From Neomesorhizobium albiziae (GTDB taxonomy: Bacteria > Pseudomonadota > Alphaproteobacteria > Rhizobiales > Rhizobiaceae): a DNA stretch of 64,000 nt. The notes under the pieces were generated by a model. The model did no database searches and had not been told where the DNA came from. It saw only the letters and a list, made by a program, of their open reading frames with translations. Made by a program: the position numbers and the translations under genes. This document shows positions 36,416 through 44,672 of the stretch, in pieces (positions within the stretch are counted from its first letter, which is position 1; every line of letters starts with the position of its first letter). The DNA is taken from the NCBI RefSeq assembly GCF_900114255.1, contig NZ_FOSL01000001.1, positions 434,001 to 498,000 of the forward strand. The letters are read 5' to 3'.

Positions 36416-37629
36416 TGAGCGCGTCAGCCGAACGCGCGCGGGATTTCGAAATCACCGCCCTGCCCGTTGGTTTTGCCGATGATCCGTTTCCAGTCTACCG
36501 CGCACTGCTGGAGCACGCACCGCTGAAGCATTTTGCCGACGGTTCGGTGATGCTGTCGCGCTGGGCTGACCTCGATCGGGTCTATCGGGACACAAAAACC
36601 TTCTCTTCGGACAAGAAGGTCGAGTTCCTGCCGAAATTCGGCCGTTCGCCGCTCTACGAACACCACACGACCAGCCTCGTCTTCAATGATCCGCCGTTGC
36701 ACACGCGGGTGCGCAAGATCATGGTCGGCGCAATGACACCTCGCGCGCTGGCCGCCATGGAACCCGGCCTGGTCCATCTGGTCGACCGCCTGCTCGACCA
36801 GATGGCGGAGAAGAAGAACGTCGACCTGATCGAGGATTTCGCTTCGGCGATACCTGTCGAGGTGATCGGCAATCTGTTCGACATGCCGCATGAAGAGCGC
36901 GGGCCGCTGCGCGACTGGTCACTGGCGATCCTCGGCGCCTTGGAGCCGGTGCTTTCGCCCGAACAGCAGGAGCGCGGGAACCGCGCCGTCACCGCCTTCA
37001 AGACCTATCTGGGCGAACTAGCGCAAAAGCGCCGGAAGAAGCCCGGCGACCCGCAGACCGACGTCTTGACTCGGCTGATCAACGGCAATGAGGGTGAATT
37101 GCTGACCGAGACGGAGCTGCTGCAGAACTGCATCTTCATCCTCAATGCGGGTCACGAAACCACCACCAACCTGATCGGCAATGCGCTGTTCGAGCTGGCT
37201 GAGTGGCCAGGGGAAAGGCGACGATTGCTGGAACAGCCAGAATTGATCGATACAGCCGTCGACGAATTCCTGCGCTTCCAGAGCCCGAATCAGCTCGGCA
37301 ACCGCATGACCGCCGAGCCAGCCGAATTTCATGGCGAGACAATACCGGCGGGGACGCGCATCCATCTCTGCATCGGCGCCGCCAACCGCGATCCGCGCCA
37401 CTTCAACGATCCCGACCGCCTCGACATCGCTCGAAAGCCCAACAAGCATCTTGCCTTCGCCGGCGGACCGCATCTTTGCGTCGGCTTTTCGCTTGCACGC
37501 ATGGAAGGCCGCATCGCTGTGTCGCGCTTCCTCAATCGCTTTCCCGGCTATGCGTTGGCCGGCGAACCGAAACGTACCGGGCGCGTGCGCTTCCGCGGAT
37601 TTGCGTCGCTGCCGGCGGCCATGGTCTGA
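36415..37629 (+). CDS. Cytochrome P450
   Basis: 404 residues from the ATG at 36415, whose A is also the last base of the paaK stop. The I helix reads ILNAGHETTTN, the ExxR motif lies in DEFLRFQSPN, and the heme-binding loop is FAGGPHLCVGFSLAR with Cys 355 as the iron ligand. It is a soluble class I bacterial P450 that needs a ferredoxin and its reductase, neither of which is encoded nearby. A P450 coupled to phenylacetate-CoA ligase suggests hydroxylation of an arylacetate or its precursor. The substrate cannot be told. Confidence 0.92.
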   Translation: MSASAERARDFEITALPVGFADDPFPVYRALLEHAPLKHFADGSVMLSRWADLDRVYRDTKTFSSDKKVEFLPKFGRSPLYEHHTTSLVFNDPPLHTRVRKIMVGAMTPRALAAMEPGLVHLVDRLLDQMAEKKNVDLIEDFASAIPVEVIGNLFDMPHEERGPLRDWSLAILGALEPVLSPEQQERGNRAVTAFKTYLGELAQKRRKKPGDPQTDVLTRLINGNEGELLTETELLQNCIFILNAGHETTTNLIGNALFELAEWPGERRRLLEQPELIDTAVDEFLRFQSPNQLGNRMTAEPAEFHGETIPAGTRIHLCIGAANRDPRHFNDPDRLDIARKPNKHLAFAGGPHLCVGFSLARMEGRIAVSRFLNRFPGYALAGEPKRTGRVRFRGFASLPAAMV

Positions 37630-37645
37630 CTGAGGTTTTGAAATG

Positions 37646-37671
37646 AAAAAGGGCGGTCACCCGCCCTCTTC
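37646..37671. terminator. Intrinsic terminator between P450 and the ABC genes
   Basis: AAAAA then GGGCGG (37651-37656) and CCGCCC (37661-37666) with CTCTT after it. It lies 16 bases after the P450 stop and 20 before the solute-binding-protein stop. On the minus strand the stem is followed by a run of T, so it can end the ABC operon well. Confidence 0.75.
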
Positions 37672-37691
37672 GACGTCCGAATGCAAAACGC

Positions 37692-38663
37692 TTATTTGAT
37701 CGCCTTGTCGGTGATCGCCGAAGTCCAGGCGCCTGACGGCTCCTTGGTGATGATCTTCTGCGCGAGCAAGGCCGCCGCAGTACGGTCATAGGCCGCCTCG
37801 ATCAGCTTGCCATCGGCATTGTCGATCAGCTTGGCCACCTCGCCCATCATGCGCTTCTGGTGGTTTTCGTCCTGGCCGCCGTTCTCGACGACGATGTCAG
37901 CCGCCTCGTCCGGGTTTTCCGTTGCGTACTTCCAGCCCTTCATCGAGGCGCGCACGAACCGCACCATCTTATCCTCGAAGGCCGGGTCCTTCAGCTTGTC
38001 TTCCATCGCATAGAGGCCGTCCTCCAGGAGATCGACGCCCATCGCGGAGTAGTTGAAGACGATCAGGTCTTCCGGCTTGTAGCCGGCATCGATCAGCTGC
38101 CAGTATTCGTTGTAGGTCATGACCGAAATGCAGTCGGCCTGCTTCTGGATCAGCGGCTGCACGTCGAAGCTCTGCTTCAGTACCGTCACGCCATCTGCCC
38201 CGCCTTCGGTCGGCAGGCCGAGCTTGTTCATCCAGGCGTAGAACGGGTATTCGTTACCGAAGAACCAGACACCGAGCGTCTTGCCTTTGAAGTCGGCTTC
38301 GGTCTTCACCGGGCCGTCCTTCGGGCAGACCAGTTCCATGCCGGCCTTCTTGAAGGGCTGGGCGATGTTGACGAGGTTGACGCCCTTGTCGCGCGCGGCG
38401 AGCGCACCGCCCATCCAGTCGACGATCACGTCGGCGCCGCCGCCGGCGATCACCTGCTCGGGCGCGATGTCCGGGCCGCCCGGCTTGATCGTCACGTCGA
38501 GGTTTTCCTCGGTGTAGAAGCCCTTGTCCTTGGCGACGTAGTAGCCGGCGAACTGCGCCTGCGTCACCCACTTCAATTGCAAAGCGACAGCGTCCGCCGC
38601 GAGAGCTTGAAAGGCGGTGAGCGACAATGCTCCCGCCAGCATTCCAATCATTGTTTTTTTCAT
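37692..38663 (-). CDS. ABC substrate-binding protein, NMT1/ThiY type
   Basis: 323 residues with a cleavable signal (residues 1-22, ending ALA). The mature part starts VALQLKWVTQAQFAGYYVAKDKG, the mark of the NMT1/THI5-like group that binds pyrimidine precursors, riboflavin, nitriles or aromatic amides. It is the last gene of a four-gene ABC operon (ATPase, permease, permease, binding protein) next to hydA. A pyrimidine or hydantoin is the natural ligand guess, but taurine-like or thiamine-precursor ligands fit the family too. Confidence 0.88.
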   Translation of the reverse strand: MKKTMIGMLAGALSLTAFQALAADAVALQLKWVTQAQFAGYYVAKDKGFYTEENLDVTIKPGGPDIAPEQVIAGGGADVIVDWMGGALAARDKGVNLVNIAQPFKKAGMELVCPKDGPVKTEADFKGKTLGVWFFGNEYPFYAWMNKLGLPTEGGADGVTVLKQSFDVQPLIQKQADCISVMTYNEYWQLIDAGYKPEDLIVFNYSAMGVDLLEDGLYAMEDKLKDPAFEDKMVRFVRASMKGWKYATENPDEAADIVVENGGQDENHQKRMMGEVAKLIDNADGKLIEAAYDRTAAALLAQKIITKEPSGAWTSAITDKAIK

Positions 38664-38681
38664 TGCCTAACCCTCTGGATT

Positions 38682-39818
38682 TTACGCCCGCCCACCACGG
38701 ACGGACGGATGCCAAAACGTGGCCGCTCTTTCGACAAGAGCGATCACGCCATAGAAGACCGAACCCGCAAGTGCTGCAACTGCGATTTCGGCCCAGACCA
38801 TGTCGATGTTCATCCGCCCCACCTCCGTTGAGATGCGGAAGCCCATGCCGACAACTGGGGTGCCGAAGAACTCGGCAACGATGGCGCCGATCAGCGCTAA
38901 CGTCGAGTTGATCTTCAGCGCATTGAAAATGAAGGGGGCAGCTGCCGGAAGCCGGAGCTTCAGCAGTGTCTGCCAATAGTTCGACGCATAGGTGCGCATC
39001 AGGTCGCGCTCCATGTGGCCGGAGGCCTGGAGCCCGGCCACGGTGTTCACCAGCATCGGGAAGAAGGTCATGATGACGACGACTGCCGCCTTCGACTCCC
39101 AGCCGAAGCCGAACCACATCACCATGATGGGCGCGACGCCAATGATCGGAAGCGCGGAAACCATGTTGCCGATCGGTAGCAGCCCCTTGCGCAGGAAGGA
39201 GATGCGATCGGCGAGGATGGCGGTGACGAAGCCTGCACCGCAGCCCAGGACGTAGCCGGCGATCACCGCCTTGAAGATGGTCTGGTTGACGTCGGCGGCA
39301 AGCACCGGCAGCGAATTGGCGATGCGGGCGCCGATGGCACTGGGCGGCGGCAAGAGGATGAAGGGAATGCCCGCGCCGCGCGTGACGGCTTCCCAGATGA
39401 TCAGGATCCAGGCGCCGAAGATCGCCGGGATCAGAAGCCTGAGTGCCGTTTTGGCAGTGCGGTTCGCCGGCCTGAGCGAAGAAAGAAGCGTCACGCAGCG
39501 CCAGGCAAGCAGCCAGCAGGCGGCGAGCAGAAGGAAGAACGCCGCGCGGGCCGATCCGTTCTTCCCGGCGATTTCCGACATCAGCATGAAAACCGCCAGA
39601 TGCGCCGCCACGAAGAGGAAGCACGCACGCACGCCGGCGGCCAAACGCGATCCGTCGAAGACGATGGCACAAAACAGCAAGGCGGCGATGGTTGCCGCTA
39701 TGAGGAGCGACGGCGCCGGGGCATCGGCACCGGCTTCGACGATGGGCAGCGTGAACAGCGCACCGATGAGCAGCACGGCGGCGGCAATTGCCTGCCAGGA
39801 AAATTTGAACCCGCTCAT
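38682..39818 (-). CDS. ABC transporter permease with extra N-terminal helices
   Basis: 378 residues from the ATG at 39818, overlapping the stop of the other permease gene by four bases. The first 120 residues add about four membrane helices (starting FSWQAIAAAVLLIGALFTLP), which simple SsuC-type permeases lack. The core BPD_transp_1 domain follows with the EAA-like loop GHMERDLMRTYASNYWQTLL. It pairs with the shorter permease to make a heterodimeric channel. The extra helices are unusual but are seen in this NMT1-type transporter group. Confidence 0.88.
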   Translation of the reverse strand: MSGFKFSWQAIAAAVLLIGALFTLPIVEAGADAPAPSLLIAATIAALLFCAIVFDGSRLAAGVRACFLFVAAHLAVFMLMSEIAGKNGSARAAFFLLLAACWLLAWRCVTLLSSLRPANRTAKTALRLLIPAIFGAWILIIWEAVTRGAGIPFILLPPPSAIGARIANSLPVLAADVNQTIFKAVIAGYVLGCGAGFVTAILADRISFLRKGLLPIGNMVSALPIIGVAPIMVMWFGFGWESKAAVVVIMTFFPMLVNTVAGLQASGHMERDLMRTYASNYWQTLLKLRLPAAAPFIFNALKINSTLALIGAIVAEFFGTPVVGMGFRISTEVGRMNIDMVWAEIAVAALAGSVFYGVIALVERAATFWHPSVRGGRA

Positions 39819-40693
39819 GCCGGCCGCGCCCCCATGCTGCGGTCGACGATGCGGCCGGCGAACCCGACCAGTCCGACCAGCAGAAGCGCCACCACGGACC
39901 CCGCCACAAGGGCCGCCCACATGTCGATGGTGTTGGAGAAATAAGACGCGTTGAGCAGCTTGGCCCCAATGCCGGCGACAGCGCCTGTCGGCAGTTCGCC
40001 GACGATGGCGCCGACAAGGCTGGCCGCGATCGCCACCTTCATCGAAGCGAACAGAAACGGCACCGAAGCGGGTACGCGCAGTTTCCAGAAGGTCTGCCAG
40101 GCACTGGCATTGTAGGTGTGCATCAGGTCGAGATGCATGATCTCTGGCGAGCGCAGCCCTTTCACCATGCCGACCGCCACCGGGAAGAACGACAGATAGG
40201 TCGAGATCAGCGCTTTCGGCAGAAGCCCGGTGATGCCGATCGCCGCGAGCACAACGATGATCATCGGCGCGATGGCAAGGATGGGAATCGTCTGCGAGGC
40301 GATGATCCACGGCATCAGGCTGCGGTCGAGCGCCAGTACGTGCACGATGCCGACGGCAATCAGGATGCCGAGCGCAGTGCCGAAGGCGAAACCCATCATG
40401 GTCGAGGCCAGAGTAATGCCTGCATGGTAGACCAGGCTGCGGTTGCTGGTGATTTTTCTAAGAAACGTGTTTTCGAAGACGTTCTCAGCCACCTGATGTG
40501 GCGCCGGCACGATAGGCTTCGGCTGCGACAGCGTCTTGCCGATGAACTCGATGGTGCCCGAGGTGACATTGCCGCGCCGGTCGAGATCGCGCTGGAACGG
40601 CGCGTTCATGAAGACCGCCAGAACATACCAGGCCACCACGATGCCGAGCAGGATGGTTGTGACGGGGATGATTTTGGCGCGGAGCGAGTCCAT
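39815..40693 (-). CDS. ABC transporter permease
   Basis: 292 residues, about six membrane helices, BPD_transp_1 domain with an EAA loop SPEIMHLDLMHTYNASAWQTF. It starts MDSLRAKIIPVTTILLG. It is the second gene of the ABC operon: the ATPase gene is 84 bases upstream, separated by a small palindrome, and its stop overlaps the next permease start. Confidence 0.9.
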   Translation of the reverse strand: MDSLRAKIIPVTTILLGIVVAWYVLAVFMNAPFQRDLDRRGNVTSGTIEFIGKTLSQPKPIVPAPHQVAENVFENTFLRKITSNRSLVYHAGITLASTMMGFAFGTALGILIAVGIVHVLALDRSLMPWIIASQTIPILAIAPMIIVVLAAIGITGLLPKALISTYLSFFPVAVGMVKGLRSPEIMHLDLMHTYNASAWQTFWKLRVPASVPFLFASMKVAIAASLVGAIVGELPTGAVAGIGAKLLNASYFSNTIDMWAALVAGSVVALLLVGLVGFAGRIVDRSMGARPA

Positions 40694-40721
40694 CAGGCCG
40701 CGCCTTGCGATTGGCGACCTC

Positions 40722-40740
40722 CTCTCCCCACCGGGGAGAG
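40722..40740. repeat. Small perfect palindrome in the ABC operon
   Basis: CTCTCCCC (40722-40729) pairs with GGGGAGAG (40733-40740) around three bases. It lies in the 84-base gap between the ATPase and first permease genes. It may lower the amount of downstream mRNA or be a fragment of the REP-like family at 3478 and 4491. Confidence 0.6.
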
Positions 40741-40777
40741 AGCGGCCGGAGCGGAAGTTGCCAAATTCTGCTTCGCC

Positions 40778-41569
40778 TCAGTCGTCATAGCTGTGCCCTG
40801 CCCTGAGCCCGTCACGCACGCGGGCGGCGATCGCCAGAAATTCCGGCGTTTCGCGAATGTCGAGCGGACGTTCCTTCGGCAGTGTCGATTCAATCACGTC
40901 GGTAACCCGGCCCGGCCGTGGCGACATCACGATGATGCGCGTCGAGAGATAGACGGCTTCCGGAATGGAGTGGGTGACAAAGCAGATCGTCTTGTTGGTG
41001 CGCTCCCAAAGCTCGAGAAGTTGCTGGTTGAGGTGATCGCGCACAATCTCGTCGAGCGCCCCGAACGGCTCGTCCATCAAGAGGAGATCGGCGTCGAAGG
41101 CCAGTGCCCGGGCGATCGACGCGCGCTGCTGCATGCCGCCGGAAAGCTGCCAGGGATATTTCTTCTCGAAGCCGGTCAGGTTGACCAGGTCGAGGGTGCG
41201 CCGGATGCGCTCTGCCTGTTCCGCGTTCGGCATGCCGATGATTTCGAGCGGCAGAGCGACGTTGCGTTCGATGGTGCGCCACGGATACAGCGCCGCGGCT
41301 TGAAAGACATATCCGTACGCGCGTTTCATCCGCGCTTGCTCGGGCGTCATGCCATTGACGGAAATTGTCCCGGCTGTTGCCTTTTCGAGGTCGGCGATGA
41401 CGCGCAGAAACGTCGTCTTGCCGCAGCCGGACGGGCCGATGAACGACACGAACTCGCCCTTGCTTATAGTCAGGTCGACATCGGACAGCGCCTGCACCGG
41501 GCCGTCATTGGTCTGGAAGGTAAGTCCGAGCTTGCTTGCCGAAACGACGGCTGGCGATGCTTCCCTCAT
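40778..41569 (-). CDS. ABC transporter ATPase, SsuB/TauB type
   Basis: 263 residues from the ATG at 41569; a TTG two codons upstream is possible. The nucleotide-binding domain shows Walker A GPSGCGKTT, the signature LSGGMQQRASIARAL, Walker B ADLLLMDEPFGALD and the switch His in CFVTHSI. It energises the two permeases and NMT1-type binding protein downstream. It is the first gene of the operon and diverges from a cupin gene, with a 108-base shared promoter gap in which no RutR-like site is seen. Confidence 0.92.
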   Translation of the reverse strand: MREASPAVVSASKLGLTFQTNDGPVQALSDVDLTISKGEFVSFIGPSGCGKTTFLRVIADLEKATAGTISVNGMTPEQARMKRAYGYVFQAAALYPWRTIERNVALPLEIIGMPNAEQAERIRRTLDLVNLTGFEKKYPWQLSGGMQQRASIARALAFDADLLLMDEPFGALDEIVRDHLNQQLLELWERTNKTICFVTHSIPEAVYLSTRIIVMSPRPGRVTDVIESTLPKERPLDIRETPEFLAIAARVRDGLRAGHSYDD

Positions 41570-41677
41570 CGGCAACCGCCGAAAGTGTCGGCCTCAATCG
41601 GCCGAAATCCATTTGCTTTTGCTCTTCGGTTGATTTCCACTTGCCTTGCCCACTCCATCGTCATGCGGAGCCCCCGG

Positions 41678-42091
41678 ATGACTCAGTCATCGAAGCCCAC
41701 CTGTCATCTCATTCGACCCGGCACTACCTATGAAGGCAAGCAGGGGCTGAGTTATTTTGCAGGCATCGCCGCCGAAACGGTCGGATCGTCTGGCATCTGC
41801 ATGCATCTTCTCGCCATGCCGCCCGGCGCCCGTGCCAAGGCGCATCTGCATGAGAACCACGAGACCGCCATCTATGTGCTGAGCGGCGAGGTCCATACAT
41901 GGTATGGCGACCGGCTTGAAGAGCACATCGTCGCCAGGGCCGGCGATCTGTTCTACATTCCCGCCGGTGTGCCGCACCTTCCGGCCAACCTCAGCGGCAG
42001 CCCCGCTTCCGCAGTCATCGCCCGCACCGATCCCAACGAGCAGGAGAGCGTGGTGCTGCTGCCCCACCTCGATACCCTCGTGCCGGCTTGA
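41678..42091 (+). CDS. Cupin-domain protein
   Basis: 137 residues from the ATG at 41678 with GGAG eight bases upstream; an ATG at 41663 is an alternative. Cupin motif 1 reads KAHLHENHETAIYVLSGEV (HxH, Glu), and motif 2 reads GDLFYIPAGVPHLPANL. It lies between the ABC operon and hydA but on the opposite strand. Many pyrimidine and ureide clusters carry such cupins (ureidoglycine or ureidoglycolate enzymes are of this fold), so a ureido or carbamoyl ligand is possible, but unproven. Confidence 0.82.
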   Translation: MTQSSKPTCHLIRPGTTYEGKQGLSYFAGIAAETVGSSGICMHLLAMPPGARAKAHLHENHETAIYVLSGEVHTWYGDRLEEHIVARAGDLFYIPAGVPHLPANLSGSPASAVIARTDPNEQESVVLLPHLDTLVPA

Positions 42092-42155
42092 AGCGGTGAC
42101 CCCGCACTTGCGCATCAGCTGAAGTTCGCGTTGCACTCCGATCATAAATTGTCGC

Positions 42156-43607
42156 TCACACGCCCGTCGCCGGTATTCCTGTCCGCTCGACCTTGCGCGG
42201 CGCGGTGATTTCCTTCCACGTCGACAGCGCGCGGTTGACCGCCGCATGCGGTTCGCGCCCCACGAACTCGCCATGGCCAGGCTTTGCCTCCACTTTGCCG
42301 TCGTTCACCGCGATCTCGCCACGGGTGAACACAAAACGCGGCAAGCCGGTCACCTCGACGCCCTCGAAGACGTTGTAGTCGATCACCGACTGCTGGTTGC
42401 CGGCCGAGATGGTCTTCTTCTTCTTCGGATCCCAGACGATGATATCGGCATCGGCGCCTTCGACGATAGCGCCCTTCTTCGGGTACATGTTGAGGATCTT
42501 CGCGATGTTGGTGGAGGTGACCGCGACGAACTCATTCATCGTCAGGCGGCCGGTGTTGACGCCCTTGGTCCACAGAACCGGCATGCGGTCTTCGAGGCCT
42601 CCGGTTCCGTTGGGGATCTTGGTGAAGTCGCCGACGCCGTTGCGCTTCTGCTTGGTTGTGAAAGAACAATGGTCGGTCGCCACCACCTGCAGCGAGCCTG
42701 CCTGCAAACCTGCCCACAGCGAATCCTGATGGAGTTTGTTACGGAAGGGTGGGCTCATCACGCGGCGCGCCGCGTGATCCCAATCCTTGTTGAAATATTC
42801 GGTCTCGTCGAGCACCAGATGCTGGATCAGCGGCTCGCCATAGACGCGCATGCCCTTCTGCCGCGCCCGGCGGATCGCCTCATGCGCCTGCTCGCAGGAG
42901 GTGTGCACGACATAGAGTGGGCTGCCGGCCATATCGGCGATCATGATGGCGCGGTTGGTCGCCTCGCCTTCGACTTCCGGCGGGCGCGAATACGCATGCG
43001 CTTCCGGTCCGTTGTTGCCGGCGGCAAGCAGCTTGGCCGATAGCTGGGCGACCACGTCGCCATTCTCGGCGTGGACGAGCGGCAGCGCACCGAGTTCGGC
43101 GCAGCGCTGGAACGACGAATACATCTCGTCGTCGTCGACCATCAGCGCGCCCTTGTAGGCCATGAAATGCTTGAAGGAGGTAATGCCCTTGTCGACGACC
43201 TCAGCCATCTCGTTGAACACCTGCTCGCCCCACCAGGTGATGGCCATGTGGAACGAATAGTCGGAGCAGGCCTTCGAGGTCTTGTTGTGCCACATCTGCA
43301 GCGCTTCGAGCAGCGATTGCTGCGGCGCTGGCAGGCAGAAATCGACCACCATCGTGGTGCCACCGGAAAGGGCTGCCCGCGTGCCGCTTTCAAAATCGTC
43401 AGCCGAGTAGGTGCCCATGAACGGCATTTCGAGATGGGTGTGCGGGTCGATGCCGCCCGGCATCACATAACAGCCGGTCGCGTCGAACTCGTGGTCGGCA
43501 TGCAAGTCGGAGCCGATGGCTACGATCTTGCCATGCTGGAACAGCACGTCGGCTTTCCAAGTGCGATCGGCGGTGACGATGGTTCCGTTCTTGATGACTT
43601 TGGTCAT
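42156..43607 (-). CDS. hydA: Dihydropyrimidinase / D-hydantoinase
   Basis: 483 residues, the family's usual length. The two-zinc site is complete: H56 and H58 in DPHTHLEM, the carboxylated Lys 152 in HFMAYKG, H179 in LVHAENGD, H235 in YVVHTSC and D312 in ATDHCSF. The enzyme opens dihydrouracil or dihydrothymine to N-carbamoyl-beta-amino acids, step two of reductive pyrimidine breakdown, and also hydantoins. A membrane-protein gene ends 14 bases upstream, so both are probably in the same transcript. Confidence 0.95.
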   Translation of the reverse strand: MTKVIKNGTIVTADRTWKADVLFQHGKIVAIGSDLHADHEFDATGCYVMPGGIDPHTHLEMPFMGTYSADDFESGTRAALSGGTTMVVDFCLPAPQQSLLEALQMWHNKTSKACSDYSFHMAITWWGEQVFNEMAEVVDKGITSFKHFMAYKGALMVDDDEMYSSFQRCAELGALPLVHAENGDVVAQLSAKLLAAGNNGPEAHAYSRPPEVEGEATNRAIMIADMAGSPLYVVHTSCEQAHEAIRRARQKGMRVYGEPLIQHLVLDETEYFNKDWDHAARRVMSPPFRNKLHQDSLWAGLQAGSLQVVATDHCSFTTKQKRNGVGDFTKIPNGTGGLEDRMPVLWTKGVNTGRLTMNEFVAVTSTNIAKILNMYPKKGAIVEGADADIIVWDPKKKKTISAGNQQSVIDYNVFEGVEVTGLPRFVFTRGEIAVNDGKVEAKPGHGEFVGREPHAAVNRALSTWKEITAPRKVERTGIPATGV

Positions 43608-43621
43608 GGTCTTCTAGCCTC

Positions 43622-44491
43622 TCAGGATCGTCTCGAGCGCCATTTGCGCAAGTCTTTCATCAGTGCGTCAAGGGTGCCGAACACGGGCACGGCGATCGTC
43701 AGTGCCGCAGGCTTCAATTCGCGCGTCGGCACACAATCGGCGGCTACCTTCCGCTGATGCTCCTCGCCGACCCAGATACGGGAAAATTCGAGCAATTCGG
43801 CGACAACATCCTCGCGCAGATTGCTGATCCGTTGATGGTTCATGCGGAAAATCGACAGCGCGGCAAGGATAGCTGTGATGGCCGCCACAAACAGGATGAT
43901 CAATAGATAGTTCTTGTTGCCGGCATAGTTGCCGCTCGCCTGGGCATAAATCCATACTGCGAACGAAAACAGCACGAAGGTCTTGGATATCCTGAAGGTC
44001 GCAAGCGGTCCCTGCACCTTGTCGCGTGTCTTCTCGTCGCTGTCGATTTCGATTTGCCTCAGCTTCTTCGAGAATTCGTAGAGCCGCTGGTTCTCGTCTT
44101 CCGTATGGCGTTTGCCCCGCGCTTCCCGCAGCGTCTGGAACCCTTTCCAGGTGATGTCGTCGATGGCTGACCAGCCCGACAGCGGAACGATCGCCGGCGG
44201 CAGATAGAAGCCGACACTCGCGAACGCCACGTAGATCAGATGAATGGTCGTCATGAAGATGAAGAGAATGAGCAGCAGCGCAAAATCCGACACGCCGAGA
44301 ATGTCGAATATGTTCTGGTAGTTCTGCACCACCTGGTTGAGCAGGTCGACGCTCGGCAGGATGCCCTCCGACGCATTGCCGAGCGGCACGAAACCCGACA
44401 GCACGTAGAACACGATGCCGGAAACCAGGAGCCTGGACGTGATGAAGTTCGAGAACCGGATGACGCCTTGCAGGAAGAGCTCGACGTCCAT
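43622..44491 (-). CDS. Unknown membrane protein inside the pyrimidine cluster
   Basis: 289 residues that I do not recognise. Four hydrophobic segments are visible: residues about 20-36, 68-92 (ALLLILFIFMTTIHLIYVAF), a segment at about 175-190 (TFVLFSFAVWIYAQA) and one at about 197-216 (LLIILFVAAITAILAALSIF). A charged cytoplasmic-looking stretch (KRHTEDENQRLYEFSKKLRQ) lies between them, and a soluble tail of about 65 residues ends in basic residues. It lies 14 bases before hydA and 181 after the M20 hydrolase gene, on the same strand. Its place suggests a link to pyrimidine use, perhaps a membrane sensor, but nothing in the sequence proves this. Confidence 0.75.
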   Translation of the reverse strand: MDVELFLQGVIRFSNFITSRLLVSGIVFYVLSGFVPLGNASEGILPSVDLLNQVVQNYQNIFDILGVSDFALLLILFIFMTTIHLIYVAFASVGFYLPPAIVPLSGWSAIDDITWKGFQTLREARGKRHTEDENQRLYEFSKKLRQIEIDSDEKTRDKVQGPLATFRISKTFVLFSFAVWIYAQASGNYAGNKNYLLIILFVAAITAILAALSIFRMNHQRISNLREDVVAELLEFSRIWVGEEHQRKVAADCVPTRELKPAALTIAVPVFGTLDALMKDLRKWRSRRS

Positions 44492-44672
44492 CCGCGCGCC
44501 TCAGGCTTTTTCGCAGATGTTCTGCGCAGCGATCGCGCATGGCGACCGCCGGCCGGGCATATTGCAGCTCGGCCCGGCGCTCTCGCCGGATTTCACTATT
44601 CTCCACACTTCGTTCCCCTTTGTTTTCCCGCGATTTTTGGCATCGCGTTAGAAAAATCCTGCTGGCGTTGTT

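Noticed and set aside
38254-40017. Minus-strand frame of 587 codons over the ABC genes
   Set aside because: It is out of frame with the binding protein and permease genes, which have signal, helices and coupled starts.
37692-41569. Taurine/sulfonate import assignment for the ABC operon
   Set aside because: The ATPase and permeases fit the SsuABC/TauABC fold, but the binding protein's NMT1-type start and the hydA neighbourhood favour a pyrimidine-like ligand; left open rather than named.
40118-41660. Plus-strand frame preceding the cupin at 41678
   Set aside because: Only the last 137 codons are a protein family; the rest is antisense to permease and ATPase genes.
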